64,000 bases of DNA from Agrobacterium sp. a22-2 (GTDB taxonomy: Bacteria > Pseudomonadota > Alphaproteobacteria > Rhizobiales > Rhizobiaceae): the NCBI RefSeq assembly GCF_012276985.1, contig NZ_JAAXMM010000008.1, positions 1 through 64,000 on the forward strand, read 5' to 3'. A model generated the notes under the pieces. The model was given only the letters and a program-made list of their open reading frames with translations. It made no database searches and had not been told where the DNA came from. Both the position numbers and the translations under genes were made by a program. This document shows positions 38,721 through 47,658 of the stretch, piece after piece. The first letter of the stretch is position 1, and every line of letters starts with the position of its first letter.

Positions 38721-40454
38721 ATGAACATTGATATCTTCAAGGATATCCTGGTCCCGGTCATCGGCGGCCTCGGTATTTTCATGCTTGGCCTGGAATTCAT
38801 GTCGAACGGCATCCAGGCGCTCTCGGTCAACAAGATGCGGGCATTCCTCGCCAAGGCAGCGGGCACGCCGATCAAGGGCGTGATTGCCGGTACGCTCATC
38901 ACCGGCGTCATCCAATCCTCGACGGCCATGACGGTCATGGTTGTCGGCCTCGTCAATGCGGGCGTCGTCGGCTTGCGGCCGGCCATCAGCGTGATCATGG
39001 GTGCCAATATCGGCACGACGCTGGGCAACGGTCTGATCGCCCTGCCGCTCGGTCCCCTGGGCCTGATCTTCGCCGGCATGTTCTCACTGGTCTATTGCTT
39101 TGCCAAGAACGAGAAGGTGCGCAATATCGCGCTGGCCTGCATGGGTTTCGCGCTGATCTTCTACGGTCTCAACCTGATGACCGGCGGTCTTCGGCCGCTG
39201 CGCAACATTCCGGAAGTCATGGATGTTCTGTCGACGTTGACGGCCGACTCCTACTACAACCTGATCAAGTGCGTGCTGATCGCCGCCGGCGTCACGGCGA
39301 TGATCCACTCGTCGTCCGCGACCATCGGTATCGTCATGGGCCTGGGTGCCGCCGGCGTTCTCGACTGGACGACTGCGGTTGCCTTCTCGCTCGGTGCCGA
39401 TCTCGGAACCACGATCACATCCTGGATTGCCTCGCTCAACCTGTCGAAAAACGCCAAGCGCGCGGCATACGCGCATATGTCCTTCAATATCATCGGCGTC
39501 TGCATCACCGTGCCGTTGTTCTTCGTCTCGATCGACGTACTGGCATGGGCCATGCAGTGGTTCGGCGGCGACCCCGGTGTGCCGGTCATGGTTGAAGGCA
39601 AGGAAACCTTCCCGCTGGTTCCGGTGGCAGTCGGTCTCTATTCGACATTCTTCAACGTCTTCAACACGGCACTGCTGTTTCCATTCGTCGGCGTGTTCGA
39701 GCGCGTCCTGGCGCGCATCGGCCGCACGGAGGCCGAGGATGCGGAAGACTACTCGACCCCGAAGTTCCTGGATCAGAAGATTGCCGGCGACTTCGCCCGT
39801 GCGGTTCCGGCGGTCCAGCAGGAAACTGCCCGCCATTTGCAGGCCGGCGCCATGTTCCTCGATATCGCCCGCTCCGCGAAGTCGGCGCCGTCGGATCCAG
39901 GCGAGCATTACCTGGCAACCGATATCCTCAGCCGCGACATTCGCAACTATACTGCGTCGCTGATGAAGGAAGACCTGCCCTATGAACAACTCGATCTGGT
40001 CGCAAGCCTGATCGAAGAGGCGGACTTTACCGCCGCCCTGACGGAATCGATGCACCAGGTCGCACGCCGTGTGAAGCGCGAAAAGTTCGGCAGCCAGGCC
40101 CAGGCGATCGTCGATGCCGCCCTGAACAAGCTTGACGCCGCTCTGCAGGAAATCATGCCTGATTACGGCGTCATCCGCCCCGATATGCCTGCCGGCCATG
40201 TCAGCTTGCCCGAGGTTGAGGAACTGCGTGCTCGCACGCTGGCGCTCGGCCCCAACGCGGGTGCTGCTGAACGCGGTACGATCCTCGCGCTTCTCGGTTC
40301 TGTCGAACGCGCGGAAATCCTGATCCGCCGGATCGATGCAGAGCGCAAGTCGGTGAACCGGCAAAGTGTACTGTCACGGGTATCGCCAAAGCGGCAACAG
40401 CAGTCCCGTCCTCCCGTCAACGAGGGTGGGCTGAGCCCGATGCCGGCTGAATAA
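38721..40454 (+). CDS. Na/Pi cotransporter family protein with PhoU-like C-terminus
   Basis: 577 aa. The membrane part (about residues 1-320) contains the duplicated 'QSSTAMTV' and 'HSSSATIG' repeats that mark Na/Pi-II type carriers. The C-terminal 250 residues are helical and PhoU-like. It likely moves inorganic phosphate across the inner membrane. It is probably cotranscribed with the pstS-like gene. Confidence 0.92.
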   Translation: MNIDIFKDILVPVIGGLGIFMLGLEFMSNGIQALSVNKMRAFLAKAAGTPIKGVIAGTLITGVIQSSTAMTVMVVGLVNAGVVGLRPAISVIMGANIGTTLGNGLIALPLGPLGLIFAGMFSLVYCFAKNEKVRNIALACMGFALIFYGLNLMTGGLRPLRNIPEVMDVLSTLTADSYYNLIKCVLIAAGVTAMIHSSSATIGIVMGLGAAGVLDWTTAVAFSLGADLGTTITSWIASLNLSKNAKRAAYAHMSFNIIGVCITVPLFFVSIDVLAWAMQWFGGDPGVPVMVEGKETFPLVPVAVGLYSTFFNVFNTALLFPFVGVFERVLARIGRTEAEDAEDYSTPKFLDQKIAGDFARAVPAVQQETARHLQAGAMFLDIARSAKSAPSDPGEHYLATDILSRDIRNYTASLMKEDLPYEQLDLVASLIEEADFTAALTESMHQVARRVKREKFGSQAQAIVDAALNKLDAALQEIMPDYGVIRPDMPAGHVSLPEVEELRARTLALGPNAGAAERGTILALLGSVERAEILIRRIDAERKSVNRQSVLSRVSPKRQQQSRPPVNEGGLSPMPAE

Positions 40455-40476
40455 CGCCTGTTGCCGTTGCATGGAG

Positions 40477-40511
40477 CACGTGGCATCTTCCCGGCTGGAG
40501 GATGCCACGTG
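40477..40511 (+). terminator. Long hairpin after the Na/Pi cotransporter gene
   Basis: A stem of 15 bp (one G-T pair) with a 5-nt loop lies 23 nt after the stop codon. The outer 11 bp, CACGTGGCATC with its complement, are perfect. No T-run follows, so it is a terminator-like or RNA-protecting hairpin. Confidence 0.5.
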
Positions 40512-40515
40512 TCGC

Positions 40516-40620
40516 TTAGAGCAATTCCCGCAAAAGTGCGTCGCGAATTTGCGTCCAAGACTGCGTAAAGACAAAGAGATAGAGTGTTTTCGCGATTCGA
40601 AGAAAAGCGGAAATGCTTTG
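40516..40620. repeat. RIME-like rhizobial intergenic repeat
   Basis: The stretch begins 'ttagagcaattcccgcaaaa', passes through 'gcgtaaagacaaagagatag' and ends 'agaaaagcggaaatgct'. This is the pattern of a palindromic intergenic repeat that is dispersed in many copies in Rhizobium and Agrobacterium genomes. The copy here is diverged. It supports the host assignment. Confidence 0.55.
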
Positions 40621-40679
40621 GGGATCTTGGTGACGAGATTTTCGTTTCCGCTGTGTAACTCTTACCGACGGAGGCTCGA

Positions 40680-41702
40680 ATGAGCGTTGGCCTGATCGCC
40701 CTTCTTGATGATGTCGCTGCATTGGCAAAGGTGGCTGCGGCCTCACTCGACGATATTGCCGGCCAGGCCGCCAAGGCAGGCGCGAAAGCGGCAGGCGTTG
40801 TCATCGACGATGCGGCGGTCACGCCCCGCTACGTCACCGGTTTCTCGGCTGCCCGCGAATTGCCGATCATCGGTAAGATCGCGCTCGGTTCGCTGAAAAA
40901 CAAGTTGCTGATCCTGCTTCCCGCTGCCCTCATCCTGAGCCTTGTCGCGCCGCAGGCGATCACGCCGCTGCTGATGATCGGGGGGCTCTATCTCTGCTAC
41001 GAGGGTGTGGAGAAAATCTACGGGCTGGTGCTGCCCCACGCCGCCCATGCCCATGAAGAGGCCCTTGAAACGTCAAGCCTCGACGCCCAGTCGCTCGAAG
41101 ACGAGAAGGTTGCCGGCGCGATCAAGACGGATTTTATCCTGTCGGCTGAAATCATGGCGATTACGCTCGGCTCCCTGGCGCCAGGCAGCATCTTCACGCA
41201 GGCCTTCATCCTTGCCGCCGTGGGATTGGGCATAACGGTCGTGGTCTATGGCGGCGTAGCGATGATTGTGAAGGCCGATGATCTGGGTCTGATGCTGGCG
41301 CGCCTGCAGATAGCGCCTCCGGCGGGCGCCGTGTTGCGTGCGATCGGCCGGGCGCTTGTCACAGGCATGCCCTATTTTCTGAAAGCGCTCGGCATTGTGG
41401 GAACGGCCGCGATGATCTGGGTCGGTGGCGGCATCATCGTTCACGGCCTCGAAGGCTACGGTGTCAGTGGCCTTGCACATGTGATCCATGATGCCGGGGA
41501 GGCGGTTGCACAGGCCATTCCGGCGCTGGCATCGGTGCTGAAATGGAGCGTCGAGGCCGCTGGCGCAGGTGTCATCGGGATTGTCGCCGGCTTGATCGCC
41601 ATTCCGGTCACGGGCTATGTCATTTCGCCGCTATGGCGCGCTGTCAAATCGCTGCTACCTCGTCGTCGGCACAAAGAGGCATTGGCGGATGGAAAGAAAT
41701 AA
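40680..41702 (+). CDS. DUF808-family inner-membrane protein
   Basis: 340 aa. 'LIALLDDVAALAKVAAASLDD' at the start and 'AARELPIIGKIALGSLKNK' mark the DUF808 (YedI-type) family. Several hydrophobic helices are visible (about residues 75-105, 160-195, 225-260, 280-310). The function of this family is not established. The next gene is convergent. Confidence 0.88.
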   Translation: MSVGLIALLDDVAALAKVAAASLDDIAGQAAKAGAKAAGVVIDDAAVTPRYVTGFSAARELPIIGKIALGSLKNKLLILLPAALILSLVAPQAITPLLMIGGLYLCYEGVEKIYGLVLPHAAHAHEEALETSSLDAQSLEDEKVAGAIKTDFILSAEIMAITLGSLAPGSIFTQAFILAAVGLGITVVVYGGVAMIVKADDLGLMLARLQIAPPAGAVLRAIGRALVTGMPYFLKALGIVGTAAMIWVGGGIIVHGLEGYGVSGLAHVIHDAGEAVAQAIPALASVLKWSVEAAGAGVIGIVAGLIAIPVTGYVISPLWRAVKSLLPRRRHKEALADGKK

Positions 41703-41767
41703 ACGCTGCTGCCATTGATGCGAAGCGTGATCCGTGTGGCCCGACAGTCACGTCGTCACGCGGCGAG

Positions 41768-42733
41768 TCATATCCAGCGGGCTCGTTTGAAGCGGATGAA
41801 AAGTGCGATGCACATGACCAAGATAACGCCCAAAACGACAAAATAGCCGTAGCTCGTCTTCAATTCCGGCATGTTGTCGAAATTCATGCCGTAAATGCCG
41901 GCGATAGCCGTCGGAACGGCAAGAATAGCGGCCCAGGCCGCCAACTGCCGTGTGATCGTGCCCTGTCTTTGCTGCTCAAGCAGATTGCTTGCCTCGAAGA
42001 CCGAGGTGATCACGTCACGCAAGCTTGCGACCATCGTCTCGACGCGGTGCATGTGCTGAAGCGCGTCGCGAAAATAGGGCTTGGCTTCCCTGTCAAGCGA
42101 CGGCAGGTCGAGATGATAGAGCTTGCCGCAAAGGTCGAGCATGGCGTCCAGCACCCGCTGAAATAGGATGACTTCCCGGCGCAGCTTGAAAATGCGTTTG
42201 ATCTGGTTGCGATCGAGAAACGCATCGAGCATCTTTCTTTCCATGTCGAGAACGGCATCCTCAATCGTGCGCACAATGGGAAGGTAGCCGTCGATGATGA
42301 AGTCGAGAATGGCATGCAGGATGTAGTCGGTGCCATGGCAGAGCGTCTGCGGTGATGATTCAAGCCGGTCGCGCAGTTCGCCATGGCCGCGCTCCGAGCC
42401 GTTGCGAACAGTGATAATGTAGCGCTTACCGATGAAAATTGACGTTTCGCCGTAGGTGATACTGTCACCGGCAAGTTGTGCCGTCTTGGCGATGACGAAG
42501 AGCTGATTGTCATAGACGCTGAGCTTCGGCATCTGCAAGGAACTCAGCGCATCGGCGATCGAAAGTTCGTGGAGGCCAAAACGATTTTGCAGCATCAATA
42601 GCTCGTCCCGGGTCGGTTTGTGCAGCCCGATCCACACGAATTCGTTGTCCGTCGCCGGAATAGTGGCTGTCTCGAACTGGACGGCCTCTACCCGTCTTCC
42701 ATCGCGATAACGGTAACATGCGGCGACAGTCAT
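41768..42733 (-). CDS. CorA-like magnesium/metal transporter
   Basis: 321 aa. The long helical cytoplasmic part is followed by two C-terminal membrane helices with the family motif in 'IYGMNFDNMPEL'. The family conducts Mg2+ and other divalent cations. The ATG at 42733 is chosen because AGGAG lies 6 nt upstream; a 30-codon upstream extension lacks homology. Confidence 0.92.
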   Translation of the reverse strand: MTVAACYRYRDGRRVEAVQFETATIPATDNEFVWIGLHKPTRDELLMLQNRFGLHELSIADALSSLQMPKLSVYDNQLFVIAKTAQLAGDSITYGETSIFIGKRYIITVRNGSERGHGELRDRLESSPQTLCHGTDYILHAILDFIIDGYLPIVRTIEDAVLDMERKMLDAFLDRNQIKRIFKLRREVILFQRVLDAMLDLCGKLYHLDLPSLDREAKPYFRDALQHMHRVETMVASLRDVITSVFEASNLLEQQRQGTITRQLAAWAAILAVPTAIAGIYGMNFDNMPELKTSYGYFVVLGVILVMCIALFIRFKRARWI

Positions 42734-42945
42734 GCAGGCTCCTGTGGTCACTCGTCGGAAGGTCAATGCTGCAATGTGATACCCGTAAGGTTGCGATCCT
42801 TTTGTGACTATGCCCTTGTCCAAGCGGGCAGCCCTGCTGCAAGGCTGACGCGTGCAGGTATGGAACTCGAAGCCTGCATATCGACCGGACGTCGCTTTGC
42901 ATCCAAGCCGTGGCCGCAGCCCCTGATCTCAGTTCCAGTAGCGTT

Positions 42946-43359
42946 TTACGAGGCCTTCATATTTTGTTCATTCGTACCACCCGAGACTGGACAATCGAGA
43001 GGTGACGACGGAGCCGCGGTTGACATGTCGCCGCTCCCTTGACCCGGAGACGTCGCATGTTCAACCCGATTGCGACTATTGGCCTTGGCGCAATAGAGCG
43101 TTTGATCGGCTTGGGTTCTCAAGTTGCGACTTGACGCCGCTGACGTCGGGATCATGGCGGAGTTTCCGATACTGACAGTCACAGCCAACGGCGACCCGCC
43201 GTCCGCTTCCAATGCGAGACGGCTGACAGCTGCCCCCAGCACTTCAGCGCAGGATCGTGCATACAACTCGTTAACGCCGGCTAACAAAACGACGAGTTCC
43301 TGCCCGCCGTAGTGTGCGAGAACGGCGTTTGGCATCAGATGGGCTTGAAGGCACTGCGC
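42946..43359 (-). pseudogene. C-terminal fragment of a diguanylate cyclase cut by an IS element
   Basis: The minus-strand frame stays open right up to the edge of the IS element ('QCLQAHLMPNAVLAHYGG'). It shows the second half of a GGDEF domain: 'HYGGQELVVLL', 'VTVSIGNSA' and 'QADQTLYCAKANSRNRV'. The active-site signature reads GGQEL in place of GG(D/E)EF. The N-terminal half is not found on the far side of the element, so sequence was also lost there. The remnant cannot be an active cyclase. Confidence 0.8.
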
Positions 43360-44177
43360 GGCAGCGTAAAGTTAATCGAACATTGGTCAGAATTTGGGAT
43401 CTGGTGGCATGACCAGATTTCCCCGTGATCCGCTCTACCGTCGCCATCGATTTCCTGCAGAGGTGATTGCCCATGCGGTCTGGCTCTGTTTCCGTTTCCC
43501 GCTCAGTCTGCGCATGGTCGAGGATATGCTGGCGGCCCGTGGGGTCATCGTCTCTCACCAGACCGTGAGGCTCTGGGCTGAGAAATTCGGCAGGCATTTC
43601 GCCAATCATATTCGGACGCGCTCAGCCGGCAGGCTCAGCGATAAATGGCACCTCGATGAGGTTGTCATCAAGATCGCAGGCCAGAAACAATGGCTCTGGC
43701 GCGCCGTCGACCAGAACGGTTTTGTTCTCGAAGTTCTGGTGCAGAGTCGCCGAAATACCAAGGCTGCAAAGCGTTTGATGCGAAAGCTTCTGAAAGGGCA
43801 AGGCCGCCCGCAACGTGTGATGATCACCGACAAACTCCGGTCCTACGGTGCGGTGAAGCGCCAGGTCATGCCCGGCGTCGAACATCGCTCGCACAAAGGC
43901 TTGAACAATCGGGCAGAAAACTCCCATCAGCCGATCCGACGACCGGAAAGGATCATGAAGCGCTTCAAGTCAGCAAGCCATCTTCAACGCTTCGTTTCCA
44001 TACATGACCCGATCGCCAACCTCTTTCATATTCCCCGCAACGAAATTCCATCCGTCCACCATCGCGAACTGCGGGCAGCAGCCATGAAAGCGTGGTGCCA
44101 AATCGCGTGCCTTCATGAAGCCTGAGGCAAAGAGCCAATCCAACATCTTGTCTTCGTCGTGTTAAGTTTACGCTGGC
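43360..44177 (+). mobile_element. IS6-family insertion sequence, copy 2 (818 bp)
   Basis: Inverted ends of 16 bp (43360-43375 and 44162-44177) match in 14 of 16 positions, with the core GCGTAAA. The length equals copy 1, but the transposases differ at many residues, so these are two related elements and not recent duplicates. The 8-bp flanks (cactgcgc and ctccgaga) do not match. It interrupts the diguanylate-cyclase gene. Confidence 0.8.
43409..44125 (+). CDS. IS6-family transposase, copy 2
   Basis: 238 aa DDE transposase with 'WHLDEV', 'ITDKL' and 'ENSHQP', starting 'MTRFPRDPLYRRHRFP'. It is complete. It is roughly four-fifths identical to copy 1 by eye. An upstream GTG (43394) is in frame, but the ATG fits the family start. 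Confidence 0.93.
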   Translation: MTRFPRDPLYRRHRFPAEVIAHAVWLCFRFPLSLRMVEDMLAARGVIVSHQTVRLWAEKFGRHFANHIRTRSAGRLSDKWHLDEVVIKIAGQKQWLWRAVDQNGFVLEVLVQSRRNTKAAKRLMRKLLKGQGRPQRVMITDKLRSYGAVKRQVMPGVEHRSHKGLNNRAENSHQPIRRPERIMKRFKSASHLQRFVSIHDPIANLFHIPRNEIPSVHHRELRAAAMKAWCQIACLHEA

Positions 44178-44256
44178 CTCCGAGATCTTCTTTACCATCT
44201 GGCTCAATCCAACGCACCGGATACACCCGGTAAACGCTGACGAGAGAGGTTCGCGG

Positions 44257-44586
44257 TCAGGAAACCGAGACCTGGTCGCCAACGGTCTTCTTGGTGGAAC
44301 GCTTCCCCTTCTTTGGCGCTTCGATCGCCACGGTTTCCGGCTCATCGACATCATCCATCGACGACGGATCGAGACGATGCTTGATGGCGAGCGCGTAGAT
44401 GGTGTGAAGGATATTGGAATCGTTCAGATCCGGATCGCTCAACGCCAGTAGCGATGCTTTCACGATCTTCTTGCTTGTCGCCTTGTGACACTCTTCGACG
44501 ACGTGTTGATAAAGCGCTTTGTCGGTCAGGCCAGCCTGAGCGCCTTCTACGAGCGCGTGATAGATTTTCTTGGTCTTGTCCGGCAT
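44257..44586 (-). CDS. Small conserved hypothetical protein
   Basis: 109 aa, lysine-rich and helical ('MPDKTKKIYHALVEGAQAG', 'YALAIKHRLDPSS'), ending in a basic tail ('PKKGKRSTKKTV'). I recognise the style from rhizobial genomes but know no function. AAGGAGCG lies 4 nt upstream of the ATG, which supports expression. No signal peptide or membrane segment. Confidence 0.65.
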   Translation of the reverse strand: MPDKTKKIYHALVEGAQAGLTDKALYQHVVEECHKATSKKIVKASLLALSDPDLNDSNILHTIYALAIKHRLDPSSMDDVDEPETVAIEAPKKGKRSTKKTVGDQVSVS

Positions 44587-44977
44587 CCGGCGCTCCTTTT
44601 TAGATCATCGCACCGAACGTCATTTAACTGTCACAATCAAGGCAATCATCGACTACAACCGAAGGCAGCGCTATTAATAATTGCAGAACGAGGACTTGGA
44701 CGCGTTGGCATCTCGCGGCTTTCATAGGTCTGTCACTGGTGCTCATGGCAGCGGCCGCTGTCGCAATAAGTCCATCACCCGTCGAAGCGGCGCGGCTGAC
44801 GGTCCGTAGGTCACTGGTGTTCTTCGCGTCAGGGCTTGACGCAAAAAAAAGGCCCTAACCCGCGCTCAGTCGATTCCCGCAACTTTCCTTACGCCTCCAT
44901 AACCGCCAGATGCGTCACAATAATCCGCCAGTGTGTCGCAGGATCGAATCCTTGCAAGGCGGCAGACATGACCATTG
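44587..44977. other. 391-bp gap with no convincing gene
   Basis: A 58-codon open stretch (44685-44858) has a hydrophobic, signal-like segment ('FIGLSLVLMAAAAVA') but no ATG, GTG or TTG at its front, so it may be a decayed small exported protein. A 6-bp hairpin (44826-44842) precedes a run of eight A residues. Nothing else is seen. Confidence 0.4.
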
Positions 44978-46120
44978 CTAAACGATCTTCGTTCCTGGCC
45001 CGCTATGAAGGATCATCGCGGCAGCGCCGAAGGCGACGGCGTCGATCGCTGAGATTTGCGGAATGAGTATTTCCGGTTGAATGACCCTTGCCCCCTCAAA
45101 CGGATTTGATGTCGAGAACTCAAGCCATGTTGCAAGCTTTTCCCGAACCAGCCGGGGCAGCGTTCCACCGATATAGATCGCCGATGGTGCAAGAACGGCT
45201 GTCACCATGAAGGCGAGCCTGGCGAGCTCCGGCCCGGCTCTTTTCAGCCATTCGTCAAGGACAGTCGGGTTTGCTTCCAGATATGCAGTCCATTGATCCG
45301 AGGATCGGCCTTTCGGTATGCTTCCGTGACGCTCTTTGCACCAGGCAGCCAGATCGTCAAAAGATGGGCGGGATAATCCGCGCGCGCGAAGAGCACCCAC
45401 TTCGCCGGCATTTCCCAGATTGCCGCGATAGAGTTCCTTGCCGATAATAATGCCGCTGCCGATGCCCTCCGACAGGTACAGATACGCAAAGTTGTCATGT
45501 TCGGTGGCGTTGCCCAAAGCAAGCTCGCCCATGGCTGCGGCATTGGCATCGTTTTCAATCATCACCGGGCAGCCAAGTGTTTCATACAGCGTCGAGGCAA
45601 GATCCAGGCCGGCCCAAGACACGACTTCCTCTGCAAGGTCGAGGATCGCCGCACCCCGGCGGAAGCGGGTCGGCATGGCGACGCCGGCACCGATCAGCAG
45701 GCGTTCATCGATGCCGTTCGATGCCAGGAGGTCCGTTTTGAGACCTGCCAGGGAGGTTTGGATGTCGGAAAACGTATCGTAAGGCCCGTCGAGCTGTTGC
45801 TCACCAATTTGTTTGCCGCAGAAATCGAGCAGCGTCAGTGTCAGAGAATAGCGATTTGCGTGCACCCCAAGTGCATATCCAATGCTTCCGTTGAGCATCA
45901 GGTCGATGTGAGGCGCGCCACGCCGACTGAGGCGCCTAGCACCTTCGATGACGATGCCCCGCTCGATCAGGTCGCGTGTCATCATGCTGATGGCAGCTGG
46001 CGTAACGCCGCAAAGTTCGGCGATTTCTGCGCGCGACGCAATGCCTTTGCGACGTAAGTGCTTGAGCACCGCCGCTTGCGTGTTGCCGATGCCGTCCAGG
46101 GGCCCTCGTTTGTTCAGCAC
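44978..46120 (-). CDS. ROK-family transcriptional repressor
   Basis: 380 aa. N-terminal winged helix-turn-helix (about residues 10-65, 'ASRAEIAELCGVTPAAISMM') followed by a ROK sugar-kinase-like domain ('GVAMPTRF', 'NDANAAAMGE', 'GNAGEVGALR'). ROK repressors release DNA on binding a sugar. It is divergent from the ABC importer operon and most likely controls it. GTG 46120 is chosen because GGAGGG lies 9 nt upstream; TTG 46138 would overlap that site. Confidence 0.9.
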   Translation of the reverse strand: MLNKRGPLDGIGNTQAAVLKHLRRKGIASRAEIAELCGVTPAAISMMTRDLIERGIVIEGARRLSRRGAPHIDLMLNGSIGYALGVHANRYSLTLTLLDFCGKQIGEQQLDGPYDTFSDIQTSLAGLKTDLLASNGIDERLLIGAGVAMPTRFRRGAAILDLAEEVVSWAGLDLASTLYETLGCPVMIENDANAAAMGELALGNATEHDNFAYLYLSEGIGSGIIIGKELYRGNLGNAGEVGALRARGLSRPSFDDLAAWCKERHGSIPKGRSSDQWTAYLEANPTVLDEWLKRAGPELARLAFMVTAVLAPSAIYIGGTLPRLVREKLATWLEFSTSNPFEGARVIQPEILIPQISAIDAVAFGAAAMILHSGPGTKIV

Positions 46121-46149
46121 CGGATTCGGTCCCTCCAAATTAATAATCT

Positions 46150-46200
46150 GGCGATGTCATAAATCGGTTACTTAAGCAACTTAATTAAATATACATCGCC
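46150..46200. promoter_or_regulatory. Nested inverted repeats: likely ROK operator
   Basis: GGCGATGT (46150-46157) and ACATCGCC (46193-46200) form a perfect inverted repeat. Near its centre is a second near-palindrome, GTTACTTAAGCAAC (46167-46180). Both lie between the divergent repressor and importer genes, an ideal place for an autoregulated operator. Confidence 0.5.
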
Positions 46201-46216
46201 AACTGGATCGACAGTC

Positions 46217-47590
46217 ATGACCAAACCCATCGCCTTTCTCGCCACCGTGGCGATCTCTGCCCTTGCTGGCGGATTTGCGCATGCCGAAGACATCACGATC
46301 AAGCTTTCGACGCTTGCTGAAAAAACGGCGCCGGCACGTATCACCAACATCGAAGCCGCCGCAGAGATCATGAACAAGCAGTTCAAGGTCGCCGGCGTCG
46401 ACAAGCATATCGTCATCGAAGCCAACAACAGTTCCGTAAAGGGCTGGGACGATCTGGCGCTGGAAACCCTGAAGGCATTTTCGGTCGGTCAGGGACCGGA
46501 TATCTACGTCCTGCCGCACGAGTGGATCGGCCAGTTTGCAGAAGATGGCTACGCATTGCCGATGGATGAGCGGATTGCAGCTGCTCCTTGGGTTTATGGC
46601 GATATCCTGCCCGTGCTGTGGAATGCCGCAAAGGGCACCGATGGCAAGATCTACGGCGTGCCGCAGGATGCCGAGATTCGCATGTTCTTCTACAACAAGG
46701 ACATGCTGCGCAAGATCGGCAAGGATGAGGCCTTCATTGAAGGTTTGCCCGCCAAGGTCGAGGCAGGCGAGTTCACGCTCGACGATTTGACCGCACTCTC
46801 CAAGGAAGTGGTAGACGGCAAGGCTGCGCAATACGGCATGCTGCATCGCCCCAATGTCGGTATCGACTACCTGATGGTCTTCCAGTCCTATGGCGTCAAG
46901 TTCATGGATGAAAAGACTGGCAAACTGATTTTCCCGAAAGCCGAAATGACCAAGGCGCTCGGCTGGTACGAGCGCAACGCCAAGGAAGGTGTTACGCCGG
47001 TCGATAACACCGCCATGAGCTGGGAGGCCATTCAGGGTGCCTTCAAGCAGGAAAAAGCCTTCGTCTTCCATCAGGGCGTCTGGGCGGTTGCCTGGCAGGT
47101 CGGTGAGAAGAATGGTGCGACGTGGCCGACCGACAAGGAAGGCTATTTCCACAAGATCGGCTGGATCCCTGCACCGGCAGCAGAAAAGGGCGGCAAGCCC
47201 GCCAACCTTTCCCACCCGCTGCTCTATACGGTCAACGCCAAGAGCAAGAATGCGGCTATTGCTGCCGACCTCGTAGCGCTCGCCACCCTGCCGTATTTCA
47301 ACAACGAGCATGCCGTGACGTCCTATCACACGGCGATCAGCAACGCGCAGACAGCTATGCCGAAATATAAGGACAACTGGGTCCTGTCGGCCGCGTCGCC
47401 GATGATGGCGCATGCCCAGTTCGTGCCGAACCACACCCAGTTTAGCAGTTACAACAAGGTCTTGTTCAGCGGTTTGCAGGCTGTCGAGACAGGCAAGATG
47501 ACGGCAGCTGAGGCTGTCGAATTCATCGCTGATGAACTGGAACTTCAGTTCGGTGCTGACGTCGAAATCCGTGACGCAGCCAGCAACTGA
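46217..47590 (+). CDS. ABC importer solute-binding protein (MalE/UgpB-like)
   Basis: 457 aa with signal peptide 'FLATVAISALAGGFAHA'. It is a family 1 extracellular binding protein ('GQGPDIYVLPHEWIGQFAEDG', 'FFYNKDML'). It captures the substrate in the periplasm for the two permeases downstream. The substrate is not evident from sequence; the two phosphoesterases in the operon suggest a phosphodiester or its sugar/polyol product. Confidence 0.9.
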   Translation: MTKPIAFLATVAISALAGGFAHAEDITIKLSTLAEKTAPARITNIEAAAEIMNKQFKVAGVDKHIVIEANNSSVKGWDDLALETLKAFSVGQGPDIYVLPHEWIGQFAEDGYALPMDERIAAAPWVYGDILPVLWNAAKGTDGKIYGVPQDAEIRMFFYNKDMLRKIGKDEAFIEGLPAKVEAGEFTLDDLTALSKEVVDGKAAQYGMLHRPNVGIDYLMVFQSYGVKFMDEKTGKLIFPKAEMTKALGWYERNAKEGVTPVDNTAMSWEAIQGAFKQEKAFVFHQGVWAVAWQVGEKNGATWPTDKEGYFHKIGWIPAPAAEKGGKPANLSHPLLYTVNAKSKNAAIAADLVALATLPYFNNEHAVTSYHTAISNAQTAMPKYKDNWVLSAASPMMAHAQFVPNHTQFSSYNKVLFSGLQAVETGKMTAAEAVEFIADELELQFGADVEIRDAASN

Positions 47591-47605
47591 GTTGTCGTGC
47601 TCTCC

Positions 47606-47634
47606 GTGCCGCCCGGCCTGCTGCCGGGCGGCAC
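47606..47634 (+). promoter_or_regulatory. Intercistronic hairpin after the solute-binding protein gene
   Basis: An 11-bp perfect stem GTGCCGCCCGG with its complement and a 7-nt loop starts 15 nt after the stop codon. Such hairpins are common after binding-protein genes and raise their mRNA level over that of the permeases. Confidence 0.65.
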
Positions 47635-47658
47635 CTCTGTTTTCATTGGTCCTCAACA

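Noticed and set aside
39084..40364. A 426-codon minus-strand open frame over the Na/Pi cotransporter gene
   Set aside because: Antisense artefact; the composition is charged and random-looking and the plus-strand gene is certain.
32556..44177. The two IS elements as ends of one composite transposon
   Set aside because: The elements differ clearly in sequence, there is no outer target duplication, and the genes between them look like ordinary rhizobial chromosomal genes.
44826..44850. A terminator formed by a hairpin next to eight A residues
   Set aside because: On the plus strand the hairpin is followed by A, and on the minus strand the T-run comes before the hairpin, so neither orientation gives a hairpin followed by U.
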